42,759 nucleotides of DNA from a virus. The stretch lies in IMG/VR virus record IMGVR_UViG_3300020478_000016, positions 1-42,759 of that record; one strand, written 5' to 3'. The position numbers and the translations under genes are program-made. Position 1 is the stretch's first letter; each line of letters begins with the position of its first letter. The notes under the pieces are model-generated. The model did no database searches. It was not told where the DNA came from and saw only the letters and a program-made list of their open reading frames with translations. Positions 29,188 to 35,585 of the stretch are shown here, piece after piece.

Positions 29188-29319
29188 ATGACATTCGAGC
29201 AGTACGTTAAGGAAGAATTGGAATATTACGATCAGCATCCAGAGGAAGATGACCATATCATAGAGTGTCACTCTAATTCATTTGAAGCGACGGAGGTGGA
29301 ATACACCCATTCCCAGTAG
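29188..29319 (+). CDS. Small acidic protein, 43 aa
   Basis: ATG 25 nt downstream of a sigma-70-like promoter. Sequence MTFEQYVKEELEYYDQHPEE then DDHIIECHSNSFEATEVEY: acidic and His-containing. The 105 nt that follow hold no gene but a small hairpin (CGAGG/CCTCG at 29383-29400). Function unknown. Confidence 0.5.
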   Translation: MTFEQYVKEELEYYDQHPEEDDHIIECHSNSFEATEVEYTHSQ

Positions 29320-29424
29320 ACAGTTGAAGAAGTGTAACAGAGATGGTTGCAGGGGCATTGAAATGGTGTATATTAGGTAAGTCGAGGGCAATCGACCTCG
29401 TTTCAAACCCTATCCTATTCTATC

Positions 29425-29547
29425 ATGACTGTAATCTCCACCAACGTTGACGCTTCTGCATTTGACTATGAGGAACTGTTTGACGGTTGCGAGACTGGCA
29501 ACGACATTCTCGTTCGTTTGGAGGAATTGACAACCGAGCAGGTTTGA
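29425..29547 (+). CDS. Small acidic protein, 40 aa
   Basis: MTVISTNVDASAFDYEELFD followed by GCETGNDILVRLEELTTEQV. Acidic, no membrane segment, with a more GC-rich codon choice than the neighbouring genes. A long-range 7-bp hairpin follows the stop. No family recognised. Confidence 0.5.
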   Translation: MTVISTNVDASAFDYEELFDGCETGNDILVRLEELTTEQV

Positions 29548-29551
29548 TTTC

Positions 29552-29589
29552 ATGTGGGCACGTTAGCGTTGCATCGGTAAGTCCCACAT
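29552..29589 (+). other. Structured intergenic RNA candidate
   Basis: ATGTGGG/CCCACAT pair around a 24-nt loop, 22 nt before the next ATG. The loop end GGTAAGTC also occurs exactly 200 bp upstream (29376-29383), next to another small hairpin. Could be a weak terminator or a leader structure. Confidence 0.3.
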
Positions 29590-29611
29590 CCCCAACTCTT
29601 TATTTTTCATC

Positions 29612-29845
29612 ATGACACTCACTAAAATCCAATTGACACCAAGTCAAACGAAAGAATTAGCGAGACAATATACCACATTATATGTTGATTCCATGGACTA
29701 TAAGACTATGGAACGTATTGTAGAAGATATGGTATATGATGATGTAAAAGATTATGATAGTGTTACATTAGTATCACGTATCAGAGATGAATTTGGTGAT
29801 GAAACACTAGAACAATTGATCGGAGGTGCTCATCATGGTGAGTAG
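29612..29845 (+). CDS. Helical acidic protein, 77 aa
   Basis: MTLTKIQLTPSQTKELARQY followed by acidic helices (RIVEDMVYDDVKDYD, RIRDEFGDETLEQL). Its 3' end overlaps the start of the next gene by 11 nt and contains that gene's Shine-Dalgarno sequence. Unknown function; first of a tightly overlapping set extending to 31,603. Confidence 0.58.
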   Translation: MTLTKIQLTPSQTKELARQYTTLYVDSMDYKTMERIVEDMVYDDVKDYDSVTLVSRIRDEFGDETLEQLIGGAHHGE

Positions 29846-30035
29846 TACTCAATATGCCTGGGGTGAAGAAGAAACCGCAGATGTCCCATTCACTGATGTT
29901 AAACTAACAACAGAAGAATATGAGGATCTGATTGAGTGTGTACATAATAAGATTAAAGAAGAATACAAAGACGATGAGACGTGTAGATTTTACAGTAAAC
30001 TATTAGGTAAACTACTCATTCTTGCAAACCAATGA
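29835..30035 (+). CDS. Acidic hypothetical protein, 66 aa
   Basis: I chose ATG 29835 over the upstream GTG because a GGAGG Shine-Dalgarno lies at 29822-29826, 8 nt before it. Sequence MVSSTQYAWGEEETADVPFT then a helix LTTEEYEDLIECVHNKIKEE and SKLLGKLLILANQ. ATGA overlap with the next gene. No known domain. Confidence 0.58.
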   Translation: MVSSTQYAWGEEETADVPFTDVKLTTEEYEDLIECVHNKIKEEYKDDETCRFYSKLLGKLLILANQ

Positions 30036-30217
30036 GATTGCATGTTTCCTGTCCTTCTGCCCCTTGGGAGAACACAACAACAGACAAGGATAGAGCAATT
30101 GATCTTGCCTATGACCTTGCTGAAGATTATCAATGTGATGTTGATCTTCTTTATGACACAGTAATGGCATCATCTGGATTAACTTCCAGAGTTGTATACA
30201 CCACAGTTTCACCATGA
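30032..30217 (+). CDS. Hypothetical protein, 61 aa
   Basis: ATGA overlaps at both ends. MRLHVSCPSAPWENTTTDKD, then DLAYDLAEDYQCDVDLLYDT: an acidic helix with two Cys. The coupling suggests co-translation with its neighbours. Function unknown. Confidence 0.55.
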   Translation: MRLHVSCPSAPWENTTTDKDRAIDLAYDLAEDYQCDVDLLYDTVMASSGLTSRVVYTTVSP

Positions 30218-30501
30218 AGTTCTATTATCAAAGATTTGATAATGCCAAGTATAATACTGTGGAATCACAGGCATTGTACAAGCAGTATCCACCTACATTT
30301 GAAGAGACTGAACGCAAGTGGAAAATGAACTTGTTTAAGTCTCGTAAGTGCAGAAATGCAAGTAATGTATGGAAGATTCTTAACTGGACTCTACCACAAG
30401 AAGAGTTTGAAGAGTTAAGATACAAAGCAACAACATTCCCAGTTGTATATGACAAGTGGGGATTCAAACGTAAACACATCTTTCCTATGGAGGTTGAATG
30501 A
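30214..30501 (+). CDS. Basic hypothetical protein, 95 aa
   Basis: ATGA overlap. Basic and aromatic (MKFYYQRFDNAKYNTVESQA, KWKMNLFKSRKCRNASNVWK, WGFKRKHIFPMEVE). It might bind nucleic acid, judging only by charge. No family recognised. Confidence 0.58.
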   Translation: MKFYYQRFDNAKYNTVESQALYKQYPPTFEETERKWKMNLFKSRKCRNASNVWKILNWTLPQEEFEELRYKATTFPVVYDKWGFKRKHIFPMEVE

Positions 30502-30710
30502 AACTAGACACAATGAGCAGGGTTGTTGGTTCAATCATGATTGTTGTGTCATACTTTATCATACTACATGTCAATGTCATTACAGGTACAATCATGCATG
30601 CGGTTGCTGATGCAATTAGTATCCCTTACTTCATTAGAACTAATGGTTGGGATGTTGTCATTATGCTATCGTTCATGACATGCATATCAATTTCTAAATT
30701 CGCATTCTAA
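30498..30710 (+). CDS. Small two-helix membrane protein, 70 aa
   Basis: ATGA overlap with the previous gene. Two hydrophobic helices (VVGSIMIVVSYFIILHVNV at 9-27 and WDVVIMLSFMTCISIS at 51-66) linked by an AVADAISIPYFIRTNG loop. It looks like the small two-helix membrane proteins that recur in T4-like cyanophages (from memory). A role at the host membrane is inferred. Confidence 0.65.
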   Translation: MKLDTMSRVVGSIMIVVSYFIILHVNVITGTIMHAVADAISIPYFIRTNGWDVVIMLSFMTCISISKFAF

Positions 30711-30967
30711 TGACCAATCAAGCAGTTATTCAGGATAAAAACCACGGTATCTATCATCCATTCATGTTACATGAGCAGGAATTGAGGATACTGACTAATG
30801 CACTAATGGCATTAGATCGAAGTGATCAGAAGATCATTGAATCAATGTATGGTAAAGTAGAACCATTGTATCAGAAACTCTTGTATCCATTACAAGAGGA
30901 ATACAAGAAACCAGTTGAATTGAAACCAAAACCCATACGTCATGGAGGTGATTTAGATGCCTTCTAA
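30710..30967 (+). CDS. Hypothetical protein, 85 aa
   Basis: The A of the upstream TAA is the A of its ATG (TAATG). Helical (HEQELRILTNALMALDRSDQ) with a Pro/Lys tail (KKPVELKPKPIRHGG). Its end overlaps the next gene by 11 nt. No domain recognised. Confidence 0.58.
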   Translation: MTNQAVIQDKNHGIYHPFMLHEQELRILTNALMALDRSDQKIIESMYGKVEPLYQKLLYPLQEEYKKPVELKPKPIRHGGDLDAF

Positions 30968-31163
30968 CAAGATCACCATGGTTCATATGGACACTGATGA
31001 GGTGATTCAAGTTGAACTAGGTAAGACATCATGGGTTGCTCGTAAGATAATACAAGACCATGAGGTGCTTGGTTATCGTTTTGAGAACATGATGGATGCA
31101 TTAAGAACACTCAAATCACTTGACACAATTAACATTGGAGAAGACATCGATGAGTCTGATTAA
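30957..31163 (+). CDS. Hypothetical protein, 68 aa
   Basis: GGAGG lies about 10 nt before the ATG, inside the previous gene. MPSNKITMVHMDTDEVIQVE then VARKIIQDHEVLGYRFENMM: a small alpha/beta-type pattern. It overlaps the next gene's start by 14 nt. Unknown. Confidence 0.55.
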   Translation: MPSNKITMVHMDTDEVIQVELGKTSWVARKIIQDHEVLGYRFENMMDALRTLKSLDTINIGEDIDESD

Positions 31164-31464
31164 CACTATCTACGGTCACCACTATCCACCTGGACCAACA
31201 ATGAGCAAACCTGAAGCACCATTTGACACTGAAGCGTATGCTAATTACAAGGCACAAGTTGATCGAGAACGAGAGAAGATTGATCCCAATAATATTGTAG
31301 AATCAATCTATCAATTAGGATATAAGATTGATACTGCACTCTCAAAGATCATTGCTCAACTAGATGCACTTGTCAAGGATGATTTCAATCCAGATAATGT
31401 GACATGTTCAGTTGATGATGAACAGGTAGATTGTGAGACATGGGAGAAGGACAATGACTCCTGA
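31150..31464 (+). CDS. Acidic hypothetical protein, 104 aa
   Basis: I chose ATG 31150 (GGAGA 8 nt upstream) over an earlier TTG; ATG 31201 (MSKPEAPFD) is also possible. There is a Pro-rich start (YGHHYPPGPTM), a central helix (IYQLGYKIDTALSKIIAQLD) and an acidic end with two Cys (NVTCSVDDEQVDCETWEKD). No family recognised. Confidence 0.55.
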   Translation: MSLINTIYGHHYPPGPTMSKPEAPFDTEAYANYKAQVDREREKIDPNNIVESIYQLGYKIDTALSKIIAQLDALVKDDFNPDNVTCSVDDEQVDCETWEKDNDS

Positions 31465-31603
31465 AGAAAGAAAGAAATTAGTTAACATGAGTGATGAAGA
31501 AAAGGAAAAACTATCCATTGATGATTGTTTCATGTTAGCACTTGAAGATCTCGCAGCAGAGAAGGAAGTGACTGTAGATTACTACATGGAGGAATTCATG
31601 TAA
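31454..31603 (+). CDS. Small acidic helical protein, 49 aa
   Basis: ATG inside the end of the previous gene. MTPEERKKLVNMSDEEKEKL then DDCFMLALEDLAAEKEVTVD. The same frame stays open for 70 codons after the TAA. No domain recognised. Confidence 0.5.
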   Translation: MTPEERKKLVNMSDEEKEKLSIDDCFMLALEDLAAEKEVTVDYYMEEFM

Positions 31604-31675
31604 ACTACAGAATGTATACATAGTTCTTGTCGATGTTGGTATAAGGACGATTTGACCACAACAGAACAAGCACTA

Positions 31676-31816
31676 ATGGATGAAATGAAAGCATTGATCA
31701 AGGATCTACAGTATAAAATCACTGAATTAGAAGTCCAAAACAATGCTAAACGATTCCATGTTGAAGAGTTAATCGCTCAACTAGAACAAACGAGCAACAA
31801 GGAGTACGACCTATAA
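31676..31816 (+). CDS. Coiled-coil-like small protein, 46 aa
   Basis: MDEMKALIKDLQYKITELEV then RFHVEELIAQLEQTS shows heptad spacing typical of a short coiled coil. The frame extends upstream without a stop to the previous gene's TAA (encoding CIHSSCRCWYKDDLTTTEQA), so a non-ATG start such as TTG 31652 is possible. Confidence 0.45.
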   Translation: MDEMKALIKDLQYKITELEVQNNAKRFHVEELIAQLEQTSNKEYDL

Positions 31817-31817
31817 T
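31812..31817 (+). promoter_or_regulatory. Candidate -10 box and hairpin leader
   Basis: TATAAT with no clear -35. Four nt later comes GAGGGAGTACA. The resulting leader would fold through TGGAGGG (31820-31826) and CCCTCCA (31857-31863), just upstream of the ATG at 31868. Confidence 0.4.
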
Positions 31818-31867
31818 ACTGGAGGGAGTACAAAAGATCAGTAATTAGAAACTGCGCCCTCCATATT

Positions 31868-32086
31868 ATGAACAAGGAAGAAGATGATAAAATGTTACCA
31901 GTAGGGGTTAAAGTAAGATGGCGAGATGATATTGGTGAAATAGCATTTAGTTGTGAGGATTGTTTAACAATTAGAGTAAACAATCCAAACTCTAATGAAA
32001 GACAACGTGAAGTAAGAGTTGTAGTACAGAAAGAGTATTTTGATGACATCGAACTATTAACAGGTAACCATTCACACCATTATTAA
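31868..32086 (+). CDS. Small beta-rich protein, 72 aa
   Basis: LPVGVKVRWRDDIGEIAFSC then CLTIRVNN and REVRVVVQKEYFDDIELL give an alternating strand pattern like an SH3-type small barrel. Its own -10 box and a structured leader lie upstream. No family named; the fold idea is by eye only. Confidence 0.55.
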   Translation: MNKEEDDKMLPVGVKVRWRDDIGEIAFSCEDCLTIRVNNPNSNERQREVRVVVQKEYFDDIELLTGNHSHHY

Positions 32087-32087
32087 C

Positions 32088-32225
32088 ATGAACGACTACG
32101 AAGGCAATCCAATCATGGATGTATTTGATGATCCAAACTATCGTGAGCAAATCTTACGTGACGCATCACAAGAATTACTCTATGATGCTGAAGAAATACT
32201 ACCCGATGAGTTAGATGATTTCTAG
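32088..32225 (+). CDS. Small acidic protein, 45 aa
   Basis: ATG one nt after the upstream stop. Highly acidic (MDVFDDPNYREQILRDA, DAEEILPDELDDF), which could make it a nucleic-acid mimic or an inhibitor of a basic surface; that is a guess from charge alone. Confidence 0.5.
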   Translation: MNDYEGNPIMDVFDDPNYREQILRDASQELLYDAEEILPDELDDF

Positions 32226-32310
32226 GGTACACGTGAGAGGCATCTAGAAGCGTCTGTAGTGGACACATTACAAAGTGTATACTAAATACTACATGCGCTG
32301 CTTTTTGTCC

Positions 32311-32316
32311 TATACT
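32311..32316 (+). promoter_or_regulatory. Candidate early promoter -10
   Basis: TATACT followed 4 nt later by GTGTTCACAAATG, matching the recurrent initial sequence. A second possible TATACT lies at 32278-32283. Neither has a good TTGACA. It serves the 155-aa gene beginning 22 nt later. Confidence 0.5.
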
Positions 32317-32337
32317 ATGGGTGTTCACAAATGAATC

Positions 32338-32805
32338 ATGCCATCAACCACAAAAGAGGTGTCTGTTAAGGACATTCTCCCATCTGATGTATTGAAAATG
32401 ACTGACACATCAAACAACAAACTTGTTGTCTTGAAGTATACAGCACTATTGTGTAATGCATTAATTACACAGTATTTGAATGAGTCTATCGCTAGAGCAG
32501 AACAAACTCTAAAGATCAGACCTGATAGTGCATCAACAAAAGAACGATTGGAGCACCTGAAACTAGGTATTACCAAGGTCAATTTCTTCTTTGAAACTGG
32601 CAGGAAATACCATAAGATCATTGAATTAGATCATCAAGGTGGACAATCAACACATGCTTTTGTTGATAAAGAGACTGGCGAGGTTTATAAACCTGCTAGT
32701 TGGAAATCACCTGCTAAAGGAGCACGATACAATTTACTTGATGAACAATCACGTAACAATTGTTTACTACGTGCTGACTGGGCAGGAGCATACTTATACA
32801 AATAA
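32338..32805 (+). CDS. Conserved phage protein, 155 aa
   Basis: The N-terminal 85 residues are helical. The C-terminal 60 (KYHKIIELDHQGGQSTHAFV, KETGEVYKPASWKSPAKGAR, YNLLDEQSRNNCLLRADW) carry a pattern I have seen in many phage proteins: a 'YxKI...VHAFVDxxTGxVYKPASWxxPxKGxRYNL' small beta domain of unknown function. It has its own promoter candidate. A stand-alone early protein is likely. Confidence 0.7.
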   Translation: MPSTTKEVSVKDILPSDVLKMTDTSNNKLVVLKYTALLCNALITQYLNESIARAEQTLKIRPDSASTKERLEHLKLGITKVNFFFETGRKYHKIIELDHQGGQSTHAFVDKETGEVYKPASWKSPAKGARYNLLDEQSRNNCLLRADWAGAYLYK

Positions 32806-32831
32806 GTGTGCTAAATTAGTGTAGAGTTGCT

Positions 32832-32837
32832 CATAAT
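32832..32837 (+). promoter_or_regulatory. Weak candidate -10
   Basis: CATAAT followed by AGTGTACC 4 nt later, 31 nt before the ATG at 32869. It conforms to the recurrent layout but has no -35. Confidence 0.35.
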
Positions 32838-32868
32838 TGTAAGTGTACCATCCTTTCACCCATCTATC

Positions 32869-33111
32869 ATGAGCAGATCACGTTACAATGTAGTTGCAGA
32901 ACATGTTTTGCAATTATTACAACCAATTGATGACACCTTAAAGGTAAGACCCAAAGATAATATATCTTCAAGGGAATTACAATTGTTTTGGCGTTATCAC
33001 GGTCATTTCTCTAATGACTTTGCGAAAGCAATACAGAAAGCGTTACCAGATAATTATGAATTCGTATCTTATGATCATCTTCGTAACAAACTGGAGGCAA
33101 AAGCAAAGTGA
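32869..33111 (+). CDS. Hypothetical protein, 80 aa
   Basis: I chose ATG 32869 because the longer reading from TTG 32827 runs through the promoter. Sequence MSRSRYNVVAEHVLQLLQPI, SSRELQLFWRYHGHFSNDFA, AKAIQKALPDNYEF. Basic and helical; might be a small DNA-binding protein but no motif is clear. Ends GTGA, overlapping the next start. Confidence 0.55.
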   Translation: MSRSRYNVVAEHVLQLLQPIDDTLKVRPKDNISSRELQLFWRYHGHFSNDFAKAIQKALPDNYEFVSYDHLRNKLEAKAK

Positions 33112-33377
33112 GTCATTTAAGCGAACAACACTCAATTGTATCACAACTTGATACTATTCTAAAGAATCGTTACAGACGATTTAAATACTTACAGCGTAAC
33201 AATCGCATGGAAGATGCTATTGCTGTTGCTGATGAGTTTCTAGAATGGATTGATCCTGATTATTTTGAACATATCAATGATGATGATCATCCTGTAACAT
33301 ATTTTTGTTTAGATGAGTTAGAACAGTGGCACGATGAAGCAATGACCGAAGAGTTAAGGGAGTTAGAAGATGATTAA
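33108..33377 (+). CDS. Hypothetical protein, 89 aa
   Basis: GTG start in a GTGA overlap with a GGAGG 11 nt upstream. A basic first half (LKNRYRRFKYLQRNNRMEDA) and an acidic second half (DEFLEWIDPDYFEHINDDD) are notable. Helical; function unknown. Leads directly into the micropeptides before heme oxygenase. Confidence 0.57.
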   Translation: MSHLSEQHSIVSQLDTILKNRYRRFKYLQRNNRMEDAIAVADEFLEWIDPDYFEHINDDDHPVTYFCLDELEQWHDEAMTEELRELEDD

Positions 33378-33441
33378 CACTATTGCTGCATTATATGCAT
33401 ACTGGATAGTATGTTATTGTTACCGTATTGTATTACTATGA
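33370..33441 (+). CDS. Hydrophobic micropeptide, 23 aa
   Basis: MINTIAALYAYWIVCYCYRI then VLL: one short transmembrane helix. The ATG overlaps the previous gene's end, and its TGA overlaps the next ATG (ATGA). The coupled arrangement supports translation, but the size makes it uncertain. Confidence 0.4.
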   Translation: MINTIAALYAYWIVCYCYRIVLL

Positions 33442-33539
33442 ACAATCTCATCACTGAAATAGGTTACATCATCATTGGTGGAGCATTAGCATTCATCCCA
33501 GTATACATACTGGGACTTATATTAAAACAAAATGACTGA
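33438..33539 (+). CDS. One-helix membrane micropeptide before heme oxygenase, 33 aa
   Basis: MNNLITEIGYIIIGGALAFI then PVYILGLILKQND: one transmembrane helix with a central Ile-Pro and a polar C-terminus. It overlaps the upstream micropeptide by 4 nt and the heme oxygenase start by 8 nt. The layout superficially recalls small photosynthetic subunits such as PsbM or PetG, but helix composition alone cannot show this. Confidence 0.5.
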   Translation: MNNLITEIGYIIIGGALAFIPVYILGLILKQND

Positions 33540-34206
33540 TTTAGCAGCACAATTGAAATTAGGGACCAAGAAATCCCATACAGCAGCAGAGAACACCAAA
33601 TTTGTTGGTTCATTCTTACGTGGTGTTGTATCAAGAGATAGTTATCGTGTATTGATTGCTAATTTCTACTTTGTTTATCGTGCAATGGAAGAACAATTGT
33701 TTAAATACAAGGATCATCCATGTATTAAACCAATATACTTCACAGAACTACATAGAACTGATGCATTAGCAAAAGATTGTGAGTATTTCTATGGTACAAA
33801 TTGGAAAACAATTATTCAACCTAGTGAAGCAACTCAACAATATGTTAATAGAATCAGAGAGGTTGATCCTGATACATTAGTAGGACATCATTACACAAGA
33901 TATCTTGGTGATTTATCTGGTGGACAAATACTAGCAACAATTGCAGGTAATGCACTAGATTTAGACAAAGAGAATGGTCTTGCATTCTATGATTTCCCTG
34001 ATATTGATGATAAAACAAATTTTAAAACAAATTATAGAGCAGCATTAGACACCTTACCATTAGATATACATGATATTAATAAGATTATAGCAGAGGCAAA
34101 CTTTGCTTTTCGTCTTAACATGTATATGTTTGAAGAATTAGCAGGTAATCCCTTCAAATCAACGATGAAGGTGCTCTGTAGTCTAGTACAGAAGCAAATC
34201 AAATGA
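33532..34206 (+). CDS. ho1: Heme oxygenase
   Basis: A 224-aa protein, close to the usual ~230-240 aa of cyanobacterial HO1. The proximal heme ligand region is LKLGTKKSHTAAENTKFVGS (His16), and the distal helix signature is YLGDLSGGQILA with its Gly pair. YVNRIREVDPDTLVGHHYTR and the C-terminal EANFAFRLNMYMFEELAG are also typical. It opens heme to biliverdin, the first step toward phycobilins, using reduced ferredoxin. No bilin reductase gene (pcyA, pebS) is in this window. Hydrophobic micropeptides overlap it on both sides. The family is certain; benefit to the phage by supplying bilins is known for related cyanophages. Confidence 0.95.
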   Translation: MTDLAAQLKLGTKKSHTAAENTKFVGSFLRGVVSRDSYRVLIANFYFVYRAMEEQLFKYKDHPCIKPIYFTELHRTDALAKDCEYFYGTNWKTIIQPSEATQQYVNRIREVDPDTLVGHHYTRYLGDLSGGQILATIAGNALDLDKENGLAFYDFPDIDDKTNFKTNYRAALDTLPLDIHDINKIIAEANFAFRLNMYMFEELAGNPFKSTMKVLCSLVQKQIK

Positions 34207-34277
34207 CCTATCTGCAACAATCCTTAATACTTGGACTCTTTGTGACTATTCTATTCTTACTCAACGTCGGCAAATGA
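34203..34277 (+). CDS. One-helix membrane micropeptide after heme oxygenase, 24 aa
   Basis: MTYLQQSLILGLFVTILFLL then NVGK: a single helix spanning almost the entire peptide. ATGA overlaps at both ends, with ho1 upstream and the 69-aa gene downstream. Tight coupling on both sides supports it as a real gene. Confidence 0.45.
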   Translation: MTYLQQSLILGLFVTILFLLNVGK

Positions 34278-34483
34278 AACTATCACAACGAAATACTAAA
34301 CTATCAAAAGCAGGTAAAGGACAACACGAACAACCTGAACAGTTACCATTGATGAATGCACCCCCAACTAATCCATTCATTTATGCATTAAATCAAATGG
34401 GATGGTCATTAGATGATGAAATTGACATCGAAACAGACAAAGAGAACAATCGAATCATTATCACTAATCAATCTAAATCCTGA
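34274..34483 (+). CDS. Hypothetical protein, 69 aa
   Basis: ATGA overlap. The basic N-terminus (MKLSQRNTKLSKAGKG) is followed by a Pro-rich stretch (LPLMNAPPTNPFIYALNQMG) and an acidic beta-like end (DEIDIETDKENNRIIIT). No family recognised. Confidence 0.55.
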   Translation: MKLSQRNTKLSKAGKGQHEQPEQLPLMNAPPTNPFIYALNQMGWSLDDEIDIETDKENNRIIITNQSKS

Positions 34484-34698
34484 TGGAAGTTATTCTTACC
34501 CCACCATTAGATAAAATACAATTAAACAAAATGTCAAACTCAATTGATGAAGGTGAACTCATTGCTGAAATATTATGTATTACAGGTGAATTGAAAGGTA
34601 CATGCACTAGATCAACTCAAGTGCAGTCTAATGGTCGTAAGTCTAAACTCATTACTATTGAGTACGATGTTGAAGATCCAAGAGAACTTTCTTCCTGA
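34483..34698 (+). CDS. Hypothetical protein, 71 aa
   Basis: ATG overlaps the previous TGA (TGATG). Alternating strands (IDEGELIAEILCITGEL, SKLITIEYDVEDP) suggest a small beta fold. Its end overlaps the next gene by 32 nt. Unknown. Confidence 0.52.
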   Translation: MEVILTPPLDKIQLNKMSNSIDEGELIAEILCITGELKGTCTRSTQVQSNGRKSKLITIEYDVEDPRELSS

Positions 34699-35173
34699 AC
34701 CAGTATTTCGTCGCATACACAATTGGTTCTTACATACAAAAGAACCCAATTGGAAGTGGCAACCATTTAATACAGGAAGGTATAGAGATAATTATCAATT
34801 TAATATCTCATTCTTTCGTTATGATCAAACTGTACATCCACATTATCATATTGTTAAACCACTAGTAGATGCTATTAATCCTCATCAATTGATAAGAGTA
34901 AAGGCAAATCTTCACCCCATAACATCACAACATGAACAATCAGGGTTTCATGTCGATAATTTATATGAAAACTCTATCACATCTGTATTCTATATTAATA
35001 CATGTAATGGTTGTACAATATTTGAACATGACAATCATCATGAATATTCAGTAGAGAATAAATTGGTCTCTTTCCCTACTCATCTTAAACATTGTTCCCT
35101 TACATCTACTGATCAAAAATGTAGGATAGTAATTAACCTAAATTACTACACACGACCAACAATAAGACTATGA
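34667..35173 (+). CDS. 2OG-Fe(II) oxygenase, compact
   Basis: I chose ATG 34667 (MLKIQENFLPEPVFRRIHNW), giving 168 aa; a longer GTG reading would cover most of the previous gene. Core: LHPITSQHEQSGFHVDN (H95-x-D97), SVFYINTCNGCTIFEHDN, VSFPTHLKHCSLTSTDQ (H142) and KCRIVINLNYY (R153). This is a full metal and 2OG-binding set in the small phage-type fold. It is the fifth oxygenase of the window, in the small-gene region near ho1. Substrate unknown. Confidence 0.8.
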   Translation: MLKIQENFLPEPVFRRIHNWFLHTKEPNWKWQPFNTGRYRDNYQFNISFFRYDQTVHPHYHIVKPLVDAINPHQLIRVKANLHPITSQHEQSGFHVDNLYENSITSVFYINTCNGCTIFEHDNHHEYSVENKLVSFPTHLKHCSLTSTDQKCRIVINLNYYTRPTIRL

Positions 35174-35262
35174 TAAGTGCTATCTTCCCATTTGCATTCA
35201 TTATACTATTAATATCAGGTATGCATATGTTATGGCCATTAAAGTATAGAGGATCAAAGTAA
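35170..35262 (+). CDS. One-helix membrane micropeptide, 30 aa
   Basis: MISAIFPFAFIILLISGMHM then LWPLKYRGSK: one helix followed by a basic tail, suggesting a cytoplasmic C-terminus. ATGA overlap with the oxygenase and TAATG with the next gene. Confidence 0.48.
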   Translation: MISAIFPFAFIILLISGMHMLWPLKYRGSK

Positions 35263-35546
35263 TGGATGATCATAATTTAGAAAGAGTAAGACGTATTCAT
35301 CGCTCATTTAAAGATAAAGAGAGTGATGGTCATTATACTATTAAAAGACTATATGCTGAAGTATTGAGAGCAACAGCAAAAGACTTTCCTCAATTTAGAA
35401 CAGCAGCATCTCCTAATGAATGGGAGAAGGGTTATCATACTGTTATTGAAACATTACATGATATTGCTCATGAATTTGAAGAGTTAGACAGACATCCACC
35501 TACTAAAGTATATGATGATTATAGTGACCCATATGGTGGACACTGA
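35262..35546 (+). CDS. Hypothetical protein, 94 aa
   Basis: TAATG overlap with the micropeptide. Charged and helical (ERVRRIHRSFKDKESDGH, EWEKGYHTVIETLHDIAHEF) with an acidic, Tyr-rich tail (YDDYSDPYGGH). The last gene before the non-coding segment; unknown. Confidence 0.57.
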   Translation: MDDHNLERVRRIHRSFKDKESDGHYTIKRLYAEVLRATAKDFPQFRTAASPNEWEKGYHTVIETLHDIAHEFEELDRHPPTKVYDDYSDPYGGH

Positions 35547-35585
35547 CTAACACACCCGCATGGATACACTCCAGATGATATCTAG

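Noticed and set aside
29340-29424. tRNA-like stretch with a GTTTCAAAC segment
   Set aside because: I could not form a T-arm with matching 5-bp stems, nor an acceptor stem; only one short hairpin is supported.
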